A stretch of 64,000 nt of DNA from contig CAIVVM010000053.1 in assembly GCA_903909375.1 (NCBI GenBank), forward strand, positions 1 through 64,000. Reading direction: 5' to 3'. Each line of letters starts with the position of its first letter. Position 1 is the stretch's first letter. The position numbers were made by a program, and so were the translations under genes. The DNA is from an uncultured Alphaproteobacteria bacterium. Its GTDB lineage: Bacteria > Pseudomonadota > Alphaproteobacteria > Caulobacterales > Caulobacteraceae. Below are positions 15,975 to 24,048 of this stretch, piece by piece. The notes beneath the pieces were generated by a model, which was given only the letters and a program-made list of their open reading frames with translations, was not told the DNA's origin and did not search any database.

Positions 15975-16409
15975 CTAGCGAACGGCCTGGAACTTCTCGA
16001 CCGTGGCCGTGACGCGCTCGTGGATCGGCTTCACGGATTCCTTCATCGACGCCGAGAAGGTCTCCGACATCTTGCCGAACTCGGACATGTAGGTTTCGAG
16101 GGCCGACTTGGCGAAGGCGTTCTGCAGCTCGACCACTTCCTGAAGGCTCTTCGCGCCCGACAGCGACTTGGCAGCGGACACCTGGGCGTCGAACATGGCC
16201 TTGGAGAAGGCCATCGCCTGCGCGCCCATCGCTTCAGCGCCCTTGGCCGAAGCCGTCGCCGAAGCCACAATGGCTTCCAGGTTCTTCTTGGACTGGGCGT
16301 TCATGTCGTTCATCGCGGCCAGGCTCTTTTCCACGCCATCCTTGAAGGCGACGCTGGAGGCGGCGGTGAACTGGTCGACAGTCTTCTTCGCAGTATCGGC
16401 GGCGGCCAT
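15975..16409 (-). CDS. Phasin family protein
   Basis: A 144-residue amphipathic helical protein typical of phasins, which coat polyhydroxyalkanoate granules. It is rich in Ala, Lys, Glu, Ser and Met, lacks Cys and Trp, and has no signal peptide. Characteristic phasin phrases are AKSLSGAKSLQEVVELQNAFAKSALETY and a preceding FSKAMFDAQVSAA. The ATG at 16409 follows AGGAG. Two PhaR-like palindromes lie upstream, consistent with the usual PhaR control of phasin synthesis. No other PHA gene is present in the window. Confidence 0.93.
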   Translation of the reverse strand: MAAADTAKKTVDQFTAASSVAFKDGVEKSLAAMNDMNAQSKKNLEAIVASATASAKGAEAMGAQAMAFSKAMFDAQVSAAKSLSGAKSLQEVVELQNAFAKSALETYMSEFGKMSETFSASMKESVKPIHERVTATVEKFQAVR

Positions 16410-16485
16410 GGGGCGGGCTCCTGAATGAGAAAGGGGGGACGAACTGTGGGGCGACAGGCCCCGGATCACGTCACCTCGTATTTCA

Positions 16486-16500
16486 TGCTGCACCGCAACA
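16486..16500. promoter_or_regulatory. PhaR-like operator, proximal
   Basis: TGCTGCA-C-CGCAACA, a 7-1-7 imperfect palindrome close to the TGTTGCA/TGCAACA-type site recognised by alphaproteobacterial PhaR. It lies 77 bp before the phasin ATG. The second copy has the same geometry, 27 bp further upstream (centre to centre). Confidence 0.6.
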
Positions 16501-16512
16501 GTCAAACAGGTT

Positions 16513-16527
16513 TTGTGCAGTGCAACA
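16513..16527. promoter_or_regulatory. PhaR-like operator, distal
   Basis: TTGTGCA-G-TGCAACA, a second 7-1-7 palindrome with a full TGCAACA half. Together with 16486-16500 it forms a tandem array in the region divergent between the phasin and carboxypeptidase genes. Confidence 0.62.
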
Positions 16528-16673
16528 TTTCAAGGTAAGCTTGTTTTGCAGGCGCCGCGACAAATCCTCGCGTTCAAACCTTGTTTACCCTCCTGCAAGG
16601 GTACAGCTGTCATGGTAGATGTCTCCCGAGCGGCAAATTCGCCGCCTCAACGTTTTGATTCGACGGACGAAGC

Positions 16674-17981
16674 ATGATCCAGCACGCTCGCCGCCTGTTG
16701 CTTTCCCTCGGTATGGCCTCGGCCATGGCCCTTGGGGCGGCTGTACCCTCCGCTTTGGCCCAGGCGCCTTACTTTCAGCTCGTCCCGCAGAACTCCTCCA
16801 AATACGCGTCAATCGTGGTGGATGCGAAATCCGGCGAGGTACTCTACGCCTCACGCGCCGACAGCCCGCGCTACCCCGCCTCGATCACCAAGGTGATGAC
16901 GCTCTACCTGGCGTTCGAAGCTCTCGCCTCGGGCAAGATCCAGCTGGACGACCCGGTGCTGTTCTCGCCACGCGCCGCAGCCCAGTCTCCCACCAAGCTT
17001 GGTGTCCGCGCCGGAGACTCGATCACCGTTTCAGAGGCCATGCAGGGCATGGTCACGCGATCAGCCAACGACGCGGCCGTGGCGCTCGCAGAGAAACTGG
17101 GCGGCACCGAACAGCGCTTCGCCACGCTCATGACCCTGCGGGCGCAGGAACTGGGCATGGTCAATAGCCATTTCGCAAACGCCTCGGGCCTGCCTGATAG
17201 CCGCCAGATCACCACGGCGCGCGATATCGCAATCCTGTCTCGGGCGGTGATGCGTGATTACCCGCAGTATTATCGCCTCTTCTCGACCAAGGATTTCCAG
17301 TTCCGCGGCCAGAGCATTCGCAACCATAATGGTCTGCTCTATCGCATGGATGGCGTGGACGGCCTGAAGACCGGTTTCATCAATGCGTCGGGTTTCAATC
17401 TCGCCGTCTCGGCGGTGCGGGACAACCGTCGCCTCATCGCCGTTGTCATGGGCGGGCCGACCACCGCCACCCGGGACAAGATCGCCGAAGGTCTCCTGCT
17501 CACCGGATTTGATGTGATGACCCGCCGCGCAAACGGCGAACAGATCACCGTCGCCCAGAATTTCTTTGAACCGCCAGCCCTGGCCGCTGCCCCGACCCCA
17601 TCCATGGCTCAGGGCGACAGCGACGCAGGGATGCGGATTGTGATGGCGTCGAGCACGCCGCCGACGCGAACCTCAAAGATCCAGATCGTCGAGCCCAAGA
17701 CGGTCCCGAAGCTTAACGGCAAGGAAAAGGCGCAGGCTGGTGGTCGCTGGACGGTTCAGGTCGGCACCTTCAAGAACCGCTCGGATGCCCGCGAACAACT
17801 GTCCATCGTCGAAAAGAAATACGGCAAGCATTTTGATGATGCCCGCGCCCTGGCCGAGAAAGATGAAGGCAAGTTCCGCGCACGCTTCGCGGGCATGAGC
17901 GAGGCCGATGCCAAGGACGCTTGCAAGGCCCTCAAGGCCAAGAAACAGCCCTGCCTTGTCATGGCGCCCAGCCGGGGCTGA
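16674..17981 (+). CDS. dacC: D-alanyl-D-alanine carboxypeptidase (PBP5/6-like) with SPOR domain
   Basis: A 435-residue exported serine peptidase that trims the terminal D-Ala from peptidoglycan pentapeptides. It has a signal peptide (cleavage near ALAQ-AP, residue 30) and the penicillin-binding triad S70-I-T-K73, S130-A-N132 and K232-T-G234. In place of the usual PBP5 amphipathic tail it ends in a SPOR domain (about 355-430, GGRWTVQVGTFKNRSDAREQL...) that binds denuded septal glycan, so it is probably recruited to the division site. This fused form is common in Caulobacterales and rhizobia. The symbol is by similarity only. Confidence 0.93.
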   Translation: MIQHARRLLLSLGMASAMALGAAVPSALAQAPYFQLVPQNSSKYASIVVDAKSGEVLYASRADSPRYPASITKVMTLYLAFEALASGKIQLDDPVLFSPRAAAQSPTKLGVRAGDSITVSEAMQGMVTRSANDAAVALAEKLGGTEQRFATLMTLRAQELGMVNSHFANASGLPDSRQITTARDIAILSRAVMRDYPQYYRLFSTKDFQFRGQSIRNHNGLLYRMDGVDGLKTGFINASGFNLAVSAVRDNRRLIAVVMGGPTTATRDKIAEGLLLTGFDVMTRRANGEQITVAQNFFEPPALAAAPTPSMAQGDSDAGMRIVMASSTPPTRTSKIQIVEPKTVPKLNGKEKAQAGGRWTVQVGTFKNRSDAREQLSIVEKKYGKHFDDARALAEKDEGKFRARFAGMSEADAKDACKALKAKKQPCLVMAPSRG

Positions 17982-18008
17982 CCTGCGTGCGGCGGAACGC
18001 CGCTTGCA

Positions 18009-18434
18009 CTACCGTTTCAGCAATCGATCCCGCGCTGCGTTGAGTTGCGCCGCCAGCCCGGCTGTCCCACCCTTGTCCGGATGCACCGCGCGCATCAGGC
18101 GGGTGTAGGCCTCCTGGACATCCTTTCGGCTGGCCGCAGCCTCCACCCCGAGGATCCGGCGGGCCTCGTCAACACTCATGACCTCGGTGCGCGGCGCGAC
18201 GCCCGGCGCCGCCGTTTTCCGGGCTGAAGAGGCCAGGCCCAACCCTGCGACAGCCAACACGATCCCCGCGCCCCAACCGCCGCGAACACTGAAAAACACG
18301 GCGGCGGTAAAGCACGCCACCGCCAGCGCAGCCGTCAGTATCCGCCATTCCCGACGCTTGAGAACAGGTACCTTGCGCTTGCTCGCCCAGAGATAGAGCA
18401 CCAGGGCGGCGCCACCCAGGAGGAGATAGAGCAT
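18009..18434 (-). CDS. Membrane-anchored J-domain protein
   Basis: A 141-residue protein with two or three N-terminal membrane segments (about 2-16, 33-50 and 54-68) and a C-terminal J domain. MSVDEARRILGVEAAASRKDVQEAYTRLMRAVHPDKGGT contains the HPD motif needed to stimulate DnaK. The layout resembles TIM14/Pam18 and bacterial DjlA-like co-chaperones. It lies 4 bp after mipZ in the same operon. Confidence 0.88.
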   Translation of the reverse strand: MLYLLLGGAALVLYLWASKRKVPVLKRREWRILTAALAVACFTAAVFFSVRGGWGAGIVLAVAGLGLASSARKTAAPGVAPRTEVMSVDEARRILGVEAAASRKDVQEAYTRLMRAVHPDKGGTAGLAAQLNAARDRLLKR

Positions 18435-18438
18435 GCGG

Positions 18439-19272
18439 CTATTCCGCCGCGATCCGCTCGCTTTCGTCCAGTCCGTTGAACCCCAGCGCGATCATCAGCG
18501 CGCGAAGTTCCTGCCGCGCGGCCACATGCTGCAGACTCATCGCCACCGGGCGAATGGTCGGCGACAGGTCGGCTACGGTCAGCCCAAACGGGAACAGTTC
18601 ACGATAGATCACCCGGTCACGCAGGCCCGGACCCACCCGAAACCCGACCTTGCGCGACAGCGCCTGGACGCGTTCATCCAGGCGCTTCCGATTGCGCGCT
18701 TCCGTGGGGGCCAGTCGATTGCGCAAGACTACCCAGTCGATCTGCTTGCGTTCAGTGGTCGCGCGCTGTTTCCGGCTGGCCCAGACGGTCTCTGCGTAGA
18801 GGCTGTGCCGTTTGAGATCCAGGGTGCCCGGATCCACCACGCCCAGCATGTCGAAGTCGACGAAGCTGTCATTCATGGGAGTGACGATCAGGTCGGCCCG
18901 CACGTGGGCGGCGCGCATGATAGCGGTGTCGGCGCCAGGCGTGTCGATCAGCACAAAGTCGGCCTCACTCACCACCTCATTGAAGGCGGCTTCGAAGCGG
19001 GCGAGTTGCTCGGCATCCGGAGCCTTGGCCAGGGCGTCGCCGGCGCTGCTGATAGGGTGCTCGATCGGCATGGGCGCAACCGCGCCATTCGTCGCGAGCC
19101 AGGCGGCGCGGTTGGCGAAGAAGTGGCCCATGGTCTGCTGACGCAGGTCCAGGTCCAGCACCGCCACCTTCGCTCCACCGTGCAGCAGGGCTGTCACGAT
19201 GTGGATCGCGAGCGTGGATTTCCCCGCCCCGCCCTTCTCGTTGCCGACCACAATGACGCTGGCCTGGCCCAT
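18439..19272 (-). CDS. mipZ: Division-site positioning ATPase MipZ
   Basis: A 277-residue ParA/MinD-superfamily ATPase. In Caulobacter MipZ forms a bipolar gradient by interacting with ParB and inhibits FtsZ polymerisation away from midcell. The deviant Walker A KGGAGKST is at 13-20, at the same positions as C. crescentus MipZ (K13, G14). Other features are DLDLRQQTMGHFFANR (switch I), DFVLIDTPGADT (Walker B) and the long MipZ-specific insertion with RKRLDERVQALSRKVGFRVGPGL. The ATG at 19272 is supported by GGAG upstream. Adjacent panC and J-domain genes are the usual Caulobacteraceae neighbours as far as I recall. Confidence 0.95.
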   Translation of the reverse strand: MGQASVIVVGNEKGGAGKSTLAIHIVTALLHGGAKVAVLDLDLRQQTMGHFFANRAAWLATNGAVAPMPIEHPISSAGDALAKAPDAEQLARFEAAFNEVVSEADFVLIDTPGADTAIMRAAHVRADLIVTPMNDSFVDFDMLGVVDPGTLDLKRHSLYAETVWASRKQRATTERKQIDWVVLRNRLAPTEARNRKRLDERVQALSRKVGFRVGPGLRDRVIYRELFPFGLTVADLSPTIRPVAMSLQHVAARQELRALMIALGFNGLDESERIAAE

Positions 19273-19412
19273 GGTTGTTCGCTCCTCTGAAGCCGGCATT
19301 CTGACCGACTCGCCTGGTCGCTAAATGACAGCGCCGGATGGGGGGCCGTCAACGCGTTGATCGCACGCCCTGTGGATGGACTTGGCATCGTGGCATCGCC
19401 ATATGCCGCAAC

Positions 19413-20267
19413 ATGGCCGAAACGCTCCTGATTGCCCGTACCGTGGCCGAACTGCGCACCCGTGTCGCCGCCTGGCGCCGCGCCGGCTTGCGCGTGGGAT
19501 TTGTGCCGACCATGGGCGCATTGCACGAGGGCCACCTGTCCCTGGTCAGATTGGCGGGCGTACAGGCTGACCGGGTAGTGGCCAGCATTTTCGTTAATCC
19601 GACCCAATTCGGACCAGGCGAGGACTTCACCACCTACCCACGAGACGAACCCGCGGACGCGGCGATGTTGGCGCAGGCCGGCTGTGATCTGCTCTATGCG
19701 CCGGGCGTGGCCGAAATGTATCCAGAAGGCGCTTCGACAACCGTAACCGTCACGGGGGTGTCAGAGCCTCTGGACGGACTGGCGCGGCCTGGCCACTTCG
19801 CCGGTGTCGCTACCGTCGTCACCAAACTCCTGAACCAGTGCGCGCCCGATCTGGCCGTCTTCGGCGAGAAGGATTTCCAGCAACTGCAGGTGATCCGGAG
19901 GTTGGTTCGGGACCTCGATATCCCTGTAGGGATCGTGGGTGGCCCCATCATCCGCGCCGGGGATGGTCTCGCCCTCTCATCGCGCAACGCCTACCTGACT
20001 GAAGACGAACGCCCTGTTGCGGGGAGCCTCAATCGCGTGCTGGCAGAGAGCCTCCAACGCTTGCGGGCGCGCGCGCCGGTCAAATCAGTCGAAGATTGGG
20101 CGATCGAGGCGCTTCTCTCGGCCGGCTTCCATTCTGTGGACTACGTAGAGGCGCGCACGCCAGAGACGCTTGCTCGGCTGGGGCCCGGTCAGGCCGAGGG
20201 TCCTGTCCGATTGCTCGCCGCCGCGCGCCTCGGCAAAACACGGCTGATCGACAACATGGGCGACTGA
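19413..20267 (+). CDS. panC: Pantothenate synthetase
   Basis: A 284-residue enzyme joining pantoate and beta-alanine with ATP in pantothenate/CoA synthesis. Class signatures: PTMGALHEGHLSLV (HIGH-like), IFVNPTQFGPGEDFTTYPR, GVATVVTKLLNQCAPDLAVFGEKDFQQLQVIRRLV and the KMSKS-like ALSSRNAYL. The ATG at 19413 begins the protein (MAETLLIARTVAEL); upstream frame has no family sequence. Divergent from mipZ. Confidence 0.97.
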   Translation: MAETLLIARTVAELRTRVAAWRRAGLRVGFVPTMGALHEGHLSLVRLAGVQADRVVASIFVNPTQFGPGEDFTTYPRDEPADAAMLAQAGCDLLYAPGVAEMYPEGASTTVTVTGVSEPLDGLARPGHFAGVATVVTKLLNQCAPDLAVFGEKDFQQLQVIRRLVRDLDIPVGIVGGPIIRAGDGLALSSRNAYLTEDERPVAGSLNRVLAESLQRLRARAPVKSVEDWAIEALLSAGFHSVDYVEARTPETLARLGPGQAEGPVRLLAAARLGKTRLIDNMGD

Positions 20268-20309
20268 GGTAGCACGCATCCGAGGGCGGTCGGGACAGCC
20301 GGTCTTACC

Positions 20310-20720
20310 TCACCAGGCGCCGGCATCTCTCAGCTGCCGCGCCAGGTCCGCAGGCACATCGCCGAACGCCTCGGTATCCAGATCAGGCGGCGCATCCTTG
20401 GCCTCGAGATAGCGCCATCCCTGAAAGGCCCGACGCGGTGTTGGAGCAACGCGCACGACCTGATCACTGAGCGTCACTTCGCAGCGGGCAGTGGCACCCT
20501 CTCCCACTGTGTTCACCGCCAGGATGGCCTGTCGACAAAGGATCACACCCTTGAACACCCGGTAGAGCGAACCGCCGTCCAAAAGCTCTCCGGCTCGCTT
20601 GGGCGTCATCCGGGTGGACATCACCCAGGGTTGGCCGACACCTCGATAGGTGGCGTGCCAGGCCAGCATGTCCTCGACGGTAGGGGCCCCGACGGCCAGC
20701 TTGATCATGTGAAGCGCCAT
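20310..20720 (-). CDS. DUF1489 family protein
   Basis: A 136-residue protein of the alphaproteobacterial DUF1489 family. It starts MALHMIKLAVGAPTVEDMLAW and contains STRMTPKRAGELLDGGSLYRVFKGVILCRQ, the conserved family core, ending in APPDLDTEAFGDVPADLARQLRDAGAW. No function is known; it is cytosolic with no catalytic motif I can name. It converges on panC and is divergent from the patatin gene. Confidence 0.9.
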   Translation of the reverse strand: MALHMIKLAVGAPTVEDMLAWHATYRGVGQPWVMSTRMTPKRAGELLDGGSLYRVFKGVILCRQAILAVNTVGEGATARCEVTLSDQVVRVAPTPRRAFQGWRYLEAKDAPPDLDTEAFGDVPADLARQLRDAGAW

Positions 20721-20762
20721 GGCCTTCGCTTACGGCCACGCACCGGGCTTGGAAAGGCTACA

Positions 20763-22607
20763 TTGAGCGTCGCACCAGTCGGGACTAGGCTCTTCGCCGT
20801 GCCGAAGCTCCCTGACATTCCACCTGATTCCGTGCTGGCGCGATTGTTCAAGCACCCGCGAATCCAGGCCGAAACCATCTGGTTCTCGGTGCCGGGCGGC
20901 CAGAAGCTGTTCAGCCACGGCGACGCTTCTGATGAACTGTTCATCGTGCGCACCGGACGACTGGGAGCGTTCCGTCGTGAGGATGGCCAGGAGCCAAGTT
21001 TCCTCGGCATCATCCGGCCCGGCGAACCCGCCGGTGAGATGGCGCTGATCGCCGGGATTCCACACTCCGCCGACGTCTACGCCTTGCGTGATTCAGAAGT
21101 CTTCTCTGTGCCCAAGGCTGTGTTCTTCGAGGCCTGCGACGCCGACGCGGCGGTGATGACTGAACTGGCGCGCCTGATGATTCTTCGCAGCCGCCAGACC
21201 GCCCGGCGCGGCCCGGTGGGCGACCCTTCTGTCTTCGGCTTCGTGGCGGTTGGCCGACCGGGCCCGATCCGCCCGCTTGTCGAGCGGCTGGAGCGGGAAA
21301 TCGCAGCCCTGGGCTACAAGGTGACGACTGTGGGCGTCGAGGCCGTCACTGCCCCTACAGAGTGGTTCTCGGAGGTCGAGCGAGTCCACGACTATGTCCT
21401 TTATGTAGCCGAACGGGATGAGACCACCTGGGCGCCCTTCGTGCCCCGACTGGTGGATCGACTGTTTCAGGTGGCCCGAGGCGATCGCCCGCCGCAGGTT
21501 GAGGGTAGTCTGCCGATGGCAACGACCTTGCGCGAGCAGGGTCTGGTCGACCTGCTACTGATTCAGCCAGTCGAACTCGAGCGTCCCGCCGGTTCAGAAG
21601 CCTGGCTGGACGCCACCGGCGCGTCACGAGTATTCCACCTGAGACGCGGCCATGCGCCGGACTTCGAGCGGATCGCCAGGGTGGTCACTGGCCAGTCGGT
21701 GGGTCTGGTGCTTTCCGGCGGCGGCGCTCGGGCATATGCGCATGTGGGCGCCATCAAGGCGCTCAGGGAGCGAGGCGTGCCCATAGATTTCGTGGGCGGA
21801 TCATCAATGGGCGGTATCGTTGGCGCAGGTCTGGCCATGGGTTGGGACGAGGCCGAGATGGATCGCCGCCTGCGCGAGGCCTTTGTCGAAACCAGCCCGC
21901 TGGATGATATCGCCCTGCCCCTGCTGGCGATGACCCACGGGGTCAAGGTGGGCGACCGCCTGCGCACCCACTTTGGCGAGACGCAGATCGCCGATCTCTG
22001 GCTGCCGTTCTTTTGCCTGTCATCCAACCTCACCACTGGCGCCTATCAACTCCACCGGCGGGGTTCCTTGCGCCATGCGCTTCGCGCCACCATCGCCCTG
22101 CCCGGCGTGATGCCCCCGGCCACCGACGGCCAGAACGTGCTGGTCGATGGTGCTGTCATGAAGAACTTTCCGGCCGACATCATGCGCGCCGCCCAGGCTG
22201 GCCCAATCGTCGGCGTCGACGTGACCACCGCGCGCAGCATCACGGCGGACGACGTGGCGCGTCCCGCATCCGTCTGGCGCTGGATCTGGTCCGGCCAGTG
22301 GAGGATGGGCCCGCCGATCGTGTCGCTCTTGATGCGGGCCGCTACCGTATCGACCGGCCGCGATCTGGCCGCGGCGCGTGAGGCCACCGACGTACTTATT
22401 CAGCCAGATGTATCCGGCATCGAAATCCGCGATTGGGCCGCCTACGACCCCGGCGTCGAGGCGGGTTACGTTGCCACGCTGACCGCCCTCGACAAGGTTA
22501 GCCGCCCCATCCCGGAATTGCGCCGCCGCCAGAGTTTGCGCGAACAGGAGGCGGCCGGCGCCGTCATGACACCCTTCATGGCCTCGACGAGAACCACCGT
22601 TGAATGA
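20763..22607 (+). CDS. Patatin-like phospholipase with cyclic-nucleotide-binding domain
   Basis: A protein of about 614 residues of the neuropathy-target-esterase/RssA class. The N terminus carries a cNMP-binding-type beta roll (SVPGGQKLFSHGDASDELFIVRTGRLGAFRRE...PAGEMALIAG). A linker of about 180 residues follows, then a patatin hydrolase with oxyanion GGGARAYAHVG, nucleophile elbow GSSMG and catalytic Asp in VDGAVMKNFP. It is expected to be a cytosolic serine lipase of phospholipids. I take TTG at 20763 as the start (AAAGG about 7 nt before); a GTG at 20799 is the alternative. Confidence 0.9.
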   Translation: MSVAPVGTRLFAVPKLPDIPPDSVLARLFKHPRIQAETIWFSVPGGQKLFSHGDASDELFIVRTGRLGAFRREDGQEPSFLGIIRPGEPAGEMALIAGIPHSADVYALRDSEVFSVPKAVFFEACDADAAVMTELARLMILRSRQTARRGPVGDPSVFGFVAVGRPGPIRPLVERLEREIAALGYKVTTVGVEAVTAPTEWFSEVERVHDYVLYVAERDETTWAPFVPRLVDRLFQVARGDRPPQVEGSLPMATTLREQGLVDLLLIQPVELERPAGSEAWLDATGASRVFHLRRGHAPDFERIARVVTGQSVGLVLSGGGARAYAHVGAIKALRERGVPIDFVGGSSMGGIVGAGLAMGWDEAEMDRRLREAFVETSPLDDIALPLLAMTHGVKVGDRLRTHFGETQIADLWLPFFCLSSNLTTGAYQLHRRGSLRHALRATIALPGVMPPATDGQNVLVDGAVMKNFPADIMRAAQAGPIVGVDVTTARSITADDVARPASVWRWIWSGQWRMGPPIVSLLMRAATVSTGRDLAAAREATDVLIQPDVSGIEIRDWAAYDPGVEAGYVATLTALDKVSRPIPELRRRQSLREQEAAGAVMTPFMASTRTTVE

Positions 22608-22660
22608 GGCCTTTCCAAACCCGTCGAACGGGTTCCATACTCCGTGCGTGTTCAACCATT

Positions 22661-22672
22661 GAAAGGAGGTGA
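22661..22672 (+). promoter_or_regulatory. Exceptionally strong Shine-Dalgarno
   Basis: GAAAGGAGGTGA is complementary over 12 consecutive bases to the standard 3' end of bacterial 16S rRNA, far more than the 4-6 seen at other genes in this window. It lies 4 nt before the GTG of the micro-ORF. Confidence 0.8.
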
Positions 22673-22676
22673 CTCA

Positions 22677-22745
22677 GTGTCTCATAGCAAAGGCTGCAAA
22701 GCCGCGAACGTGACCTGGACCTCCGCTTGGGGGGTCTGCGCCTAG
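22677..22745 (+). CDS. Micro-ORF, 22 residues, unknown
   Basis: A GTG-initiated ORF whose product begins MSHSKGCK and ends WGVCA, with two Trp and two Cys in 22 residues. Support is the extreme ribosome-binding site directly upstream and a perfect hairpin terminator 47 nt downstream, which together look like a compact transcript of about 165 nt. Codons 15-16 read ACCTCC, which can pair with GGAGGT of the ribosome-binding site, so self-sequestration is possible. It could be a small protein, a leader peptide or a dual-function RNA. I do not recognise a family. Confidence 0.55.
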   Translation: MSHSKGCKAANVTWTSAWGVCA

Positions 22746-22791
22746 CCCCAGGTCGGGCAAGGTCGCGAGCCGCTATGCGGTCAGACTATGG

Positions 22792-22824
22792 AAGGGCCGC
22801 CCCGGCAACGAGGCGGCCCTTTGC
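22792..22824 (+). terminator. Intrinsic terminator after the micro-ORF
   Basis: A perfect 10-bp stem AAGGGCCGCC-ccggcaacga-GGCGGCCCTT ending in a short T run (CTTTG). It defines the 3' end of the proposed small transcript. Confidence 0.75.
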
Positions 22825-23259
22825 TATTGGGGGGGCGGTGTGGAGGACTTCGCAGCGCCTTTGTAGCGGAAAGGTGCTGCTCAGGACGGCCCTGACGACG
22901 CCCTGGACTTCAAGATCCGCGAAAACCATTTTCGCGTTGCGTATCGACAGCGACGAGTTCTTCACCCTTGGTCTGCTCCGCAATTCAGAGGCTCTTTGGT
23001 GCAGTTGAGCGACCGGCTCCGAGAGAGGAGGCGGCCTGAGACGCTGGAATTTACGCCAAGACCACACGTTTTTCCGTTAGAGACGTCGTCACTGTCCTGA
23101 TCCCCCGAACCCACTGGATCATCGCAAGGCCTTGCCCAGACGCAACCATAGCGAGATTTTCTCAATGTTGCGGGGCGCCAACACAATTCACGGCCTGTTT
23201 CTAGCGGGAACGCTTCCCCTACCCTGCGTAACCGCCCTACTCGACACAAGTTCTCCCAA
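22825..23259. other. Intergenic stretch without a recognisable gene
   Basis: About 430 bp between the small-RNA terminator and the thioesterase gene. Open frames here lack ribosome-binding sites and any family resemblance. Base composition is less GC-rich than the flanks, with no repeat of families A, B or C. It presumably carries the promoter of the thioesterase gene at its right end; I see nothing else. Confidence 0.6.
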
Positions 23260-24045
23260 ATGCCGGAACTCATGACCGACCACATCTTCGCCATCGACGG
23301 TGATCGCGCGATCCCCACCGCCTGGGCCGCCGGGCCGTGGAGCCAGGAAATGATGCATGGCGGCGCACCGGCCGGGCTGGTCGTCTGGGCGGCCGAGCGC
23401 GAGCCCAGCCCGGTCCCAATGCGGGTGGCCCGCCTCACCCTTGAAATGATGCGGCCGGTCCCGCTGGTCGATCTGACGATCGAGACCGAGATCCTGCGCC
23501 AGGGCCGCAAGATCCAGCTTTGCCTGGTGCGCTTGAAGGCGGCCGGCGCGATCGTCTGTCAGGGGCAGGTGCTGCGTATCCGCGAGGCCGACCTTGCAGA
23601 CGCCGAACGACTGGTTCCATTGGACGTCCCTCTACCCGACGCCTGCGAACCATCAGCCACGCGCGAGAATTCCACCAACAACTTCGGCGCCGGCTACGAA
23701 ATGCGTCGGGCCTATGGCGGCTTTGGCGAAATCGGCCCGGGCGCGTGGTGGTTCCATCAGAAGCGAGCCATGATCGCCGGCGCGACCTCCAGCCCCGCGA
23801 TGCTGGCGGCCTCGGCGGCGGACTTCGTCAACGGGGTCGGTTCAGCCCTGCCCTTCGATAGGTGGACGTTCCTGAACGCTGACCTGACGGTGAACTTCGC
23901 CCGCGCACCGCGTGGCGAATGGATCCTCAACAAGGCGGAAAGCTGGATCTCGGCGGACGGCACGGGCGTGGCCATGGCCAGGCTGGCCGATTGTGACGGC
24001 TATTTCGGAACCGCCACCCAAAGCCTTGTCATCGAGCCGCGCTGA
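23260..24045 (+). CDS. Thioesterase-superfamily (double hotdog) protein
   Basis: A 261-residue protein of the thioesterase-like superfamily (PF13622 type), predicted to hydrolyse acyl-CoA. Features are WSQEMMHGGAPAGLVVWAAER near the N terminus, ARLTLEMMRPVPLVDLTIETEILRQGRKIQ, and a second hotdog with WTFLNADLTVNFARAPRGEWI. The product has no signal peptide. It converges on the isovaleryl-CoA dehydrogenase gene 3 bp away. A second ATG at 23272 is an equally plausible start. Confidence 0.85.
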   Translation: MPELMTDHIFAIDGDRAIPTAWAAGPWSQEMMHGGAPAGLVVWAAEREPSPVPMRVARLTLEMMRPVPLVDLTIETEILRQGRKIQLCLVRLKAAGAIVCQGQVLRIREADLADAERLVPLDVPLPDACEPSATRENSTNNFGAGYEMRRAYGGFGEIGPGAWWFHQKRAMIAGATSSPAMLAASAADFVNGVGSALPFDRWTFLNADLTVNFARAPRGEWILNKAESWISADGTGVAMARLADCDGYFGTATQSLVIEPR

Positions 24046-24048
24046 CGG

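Noticed and set aside
16572-16586. GTTC-AAACCTT-GTTT, a LexA-like site upstream of the D,D-carboxypeptidase gene
   Set aside because: One half site has a mismatch at an essential position, it lies 90 bp from the start codon, and no SOS link is expected for this gene.
17989-18003. GCGGCG-gaa-CGCCGC hairpin between convergent dacC and J-domain genes
   Set aside because: No T run on either side, so it is weak as an intrinsic terminator; left as a possible attenuating hairpin only.
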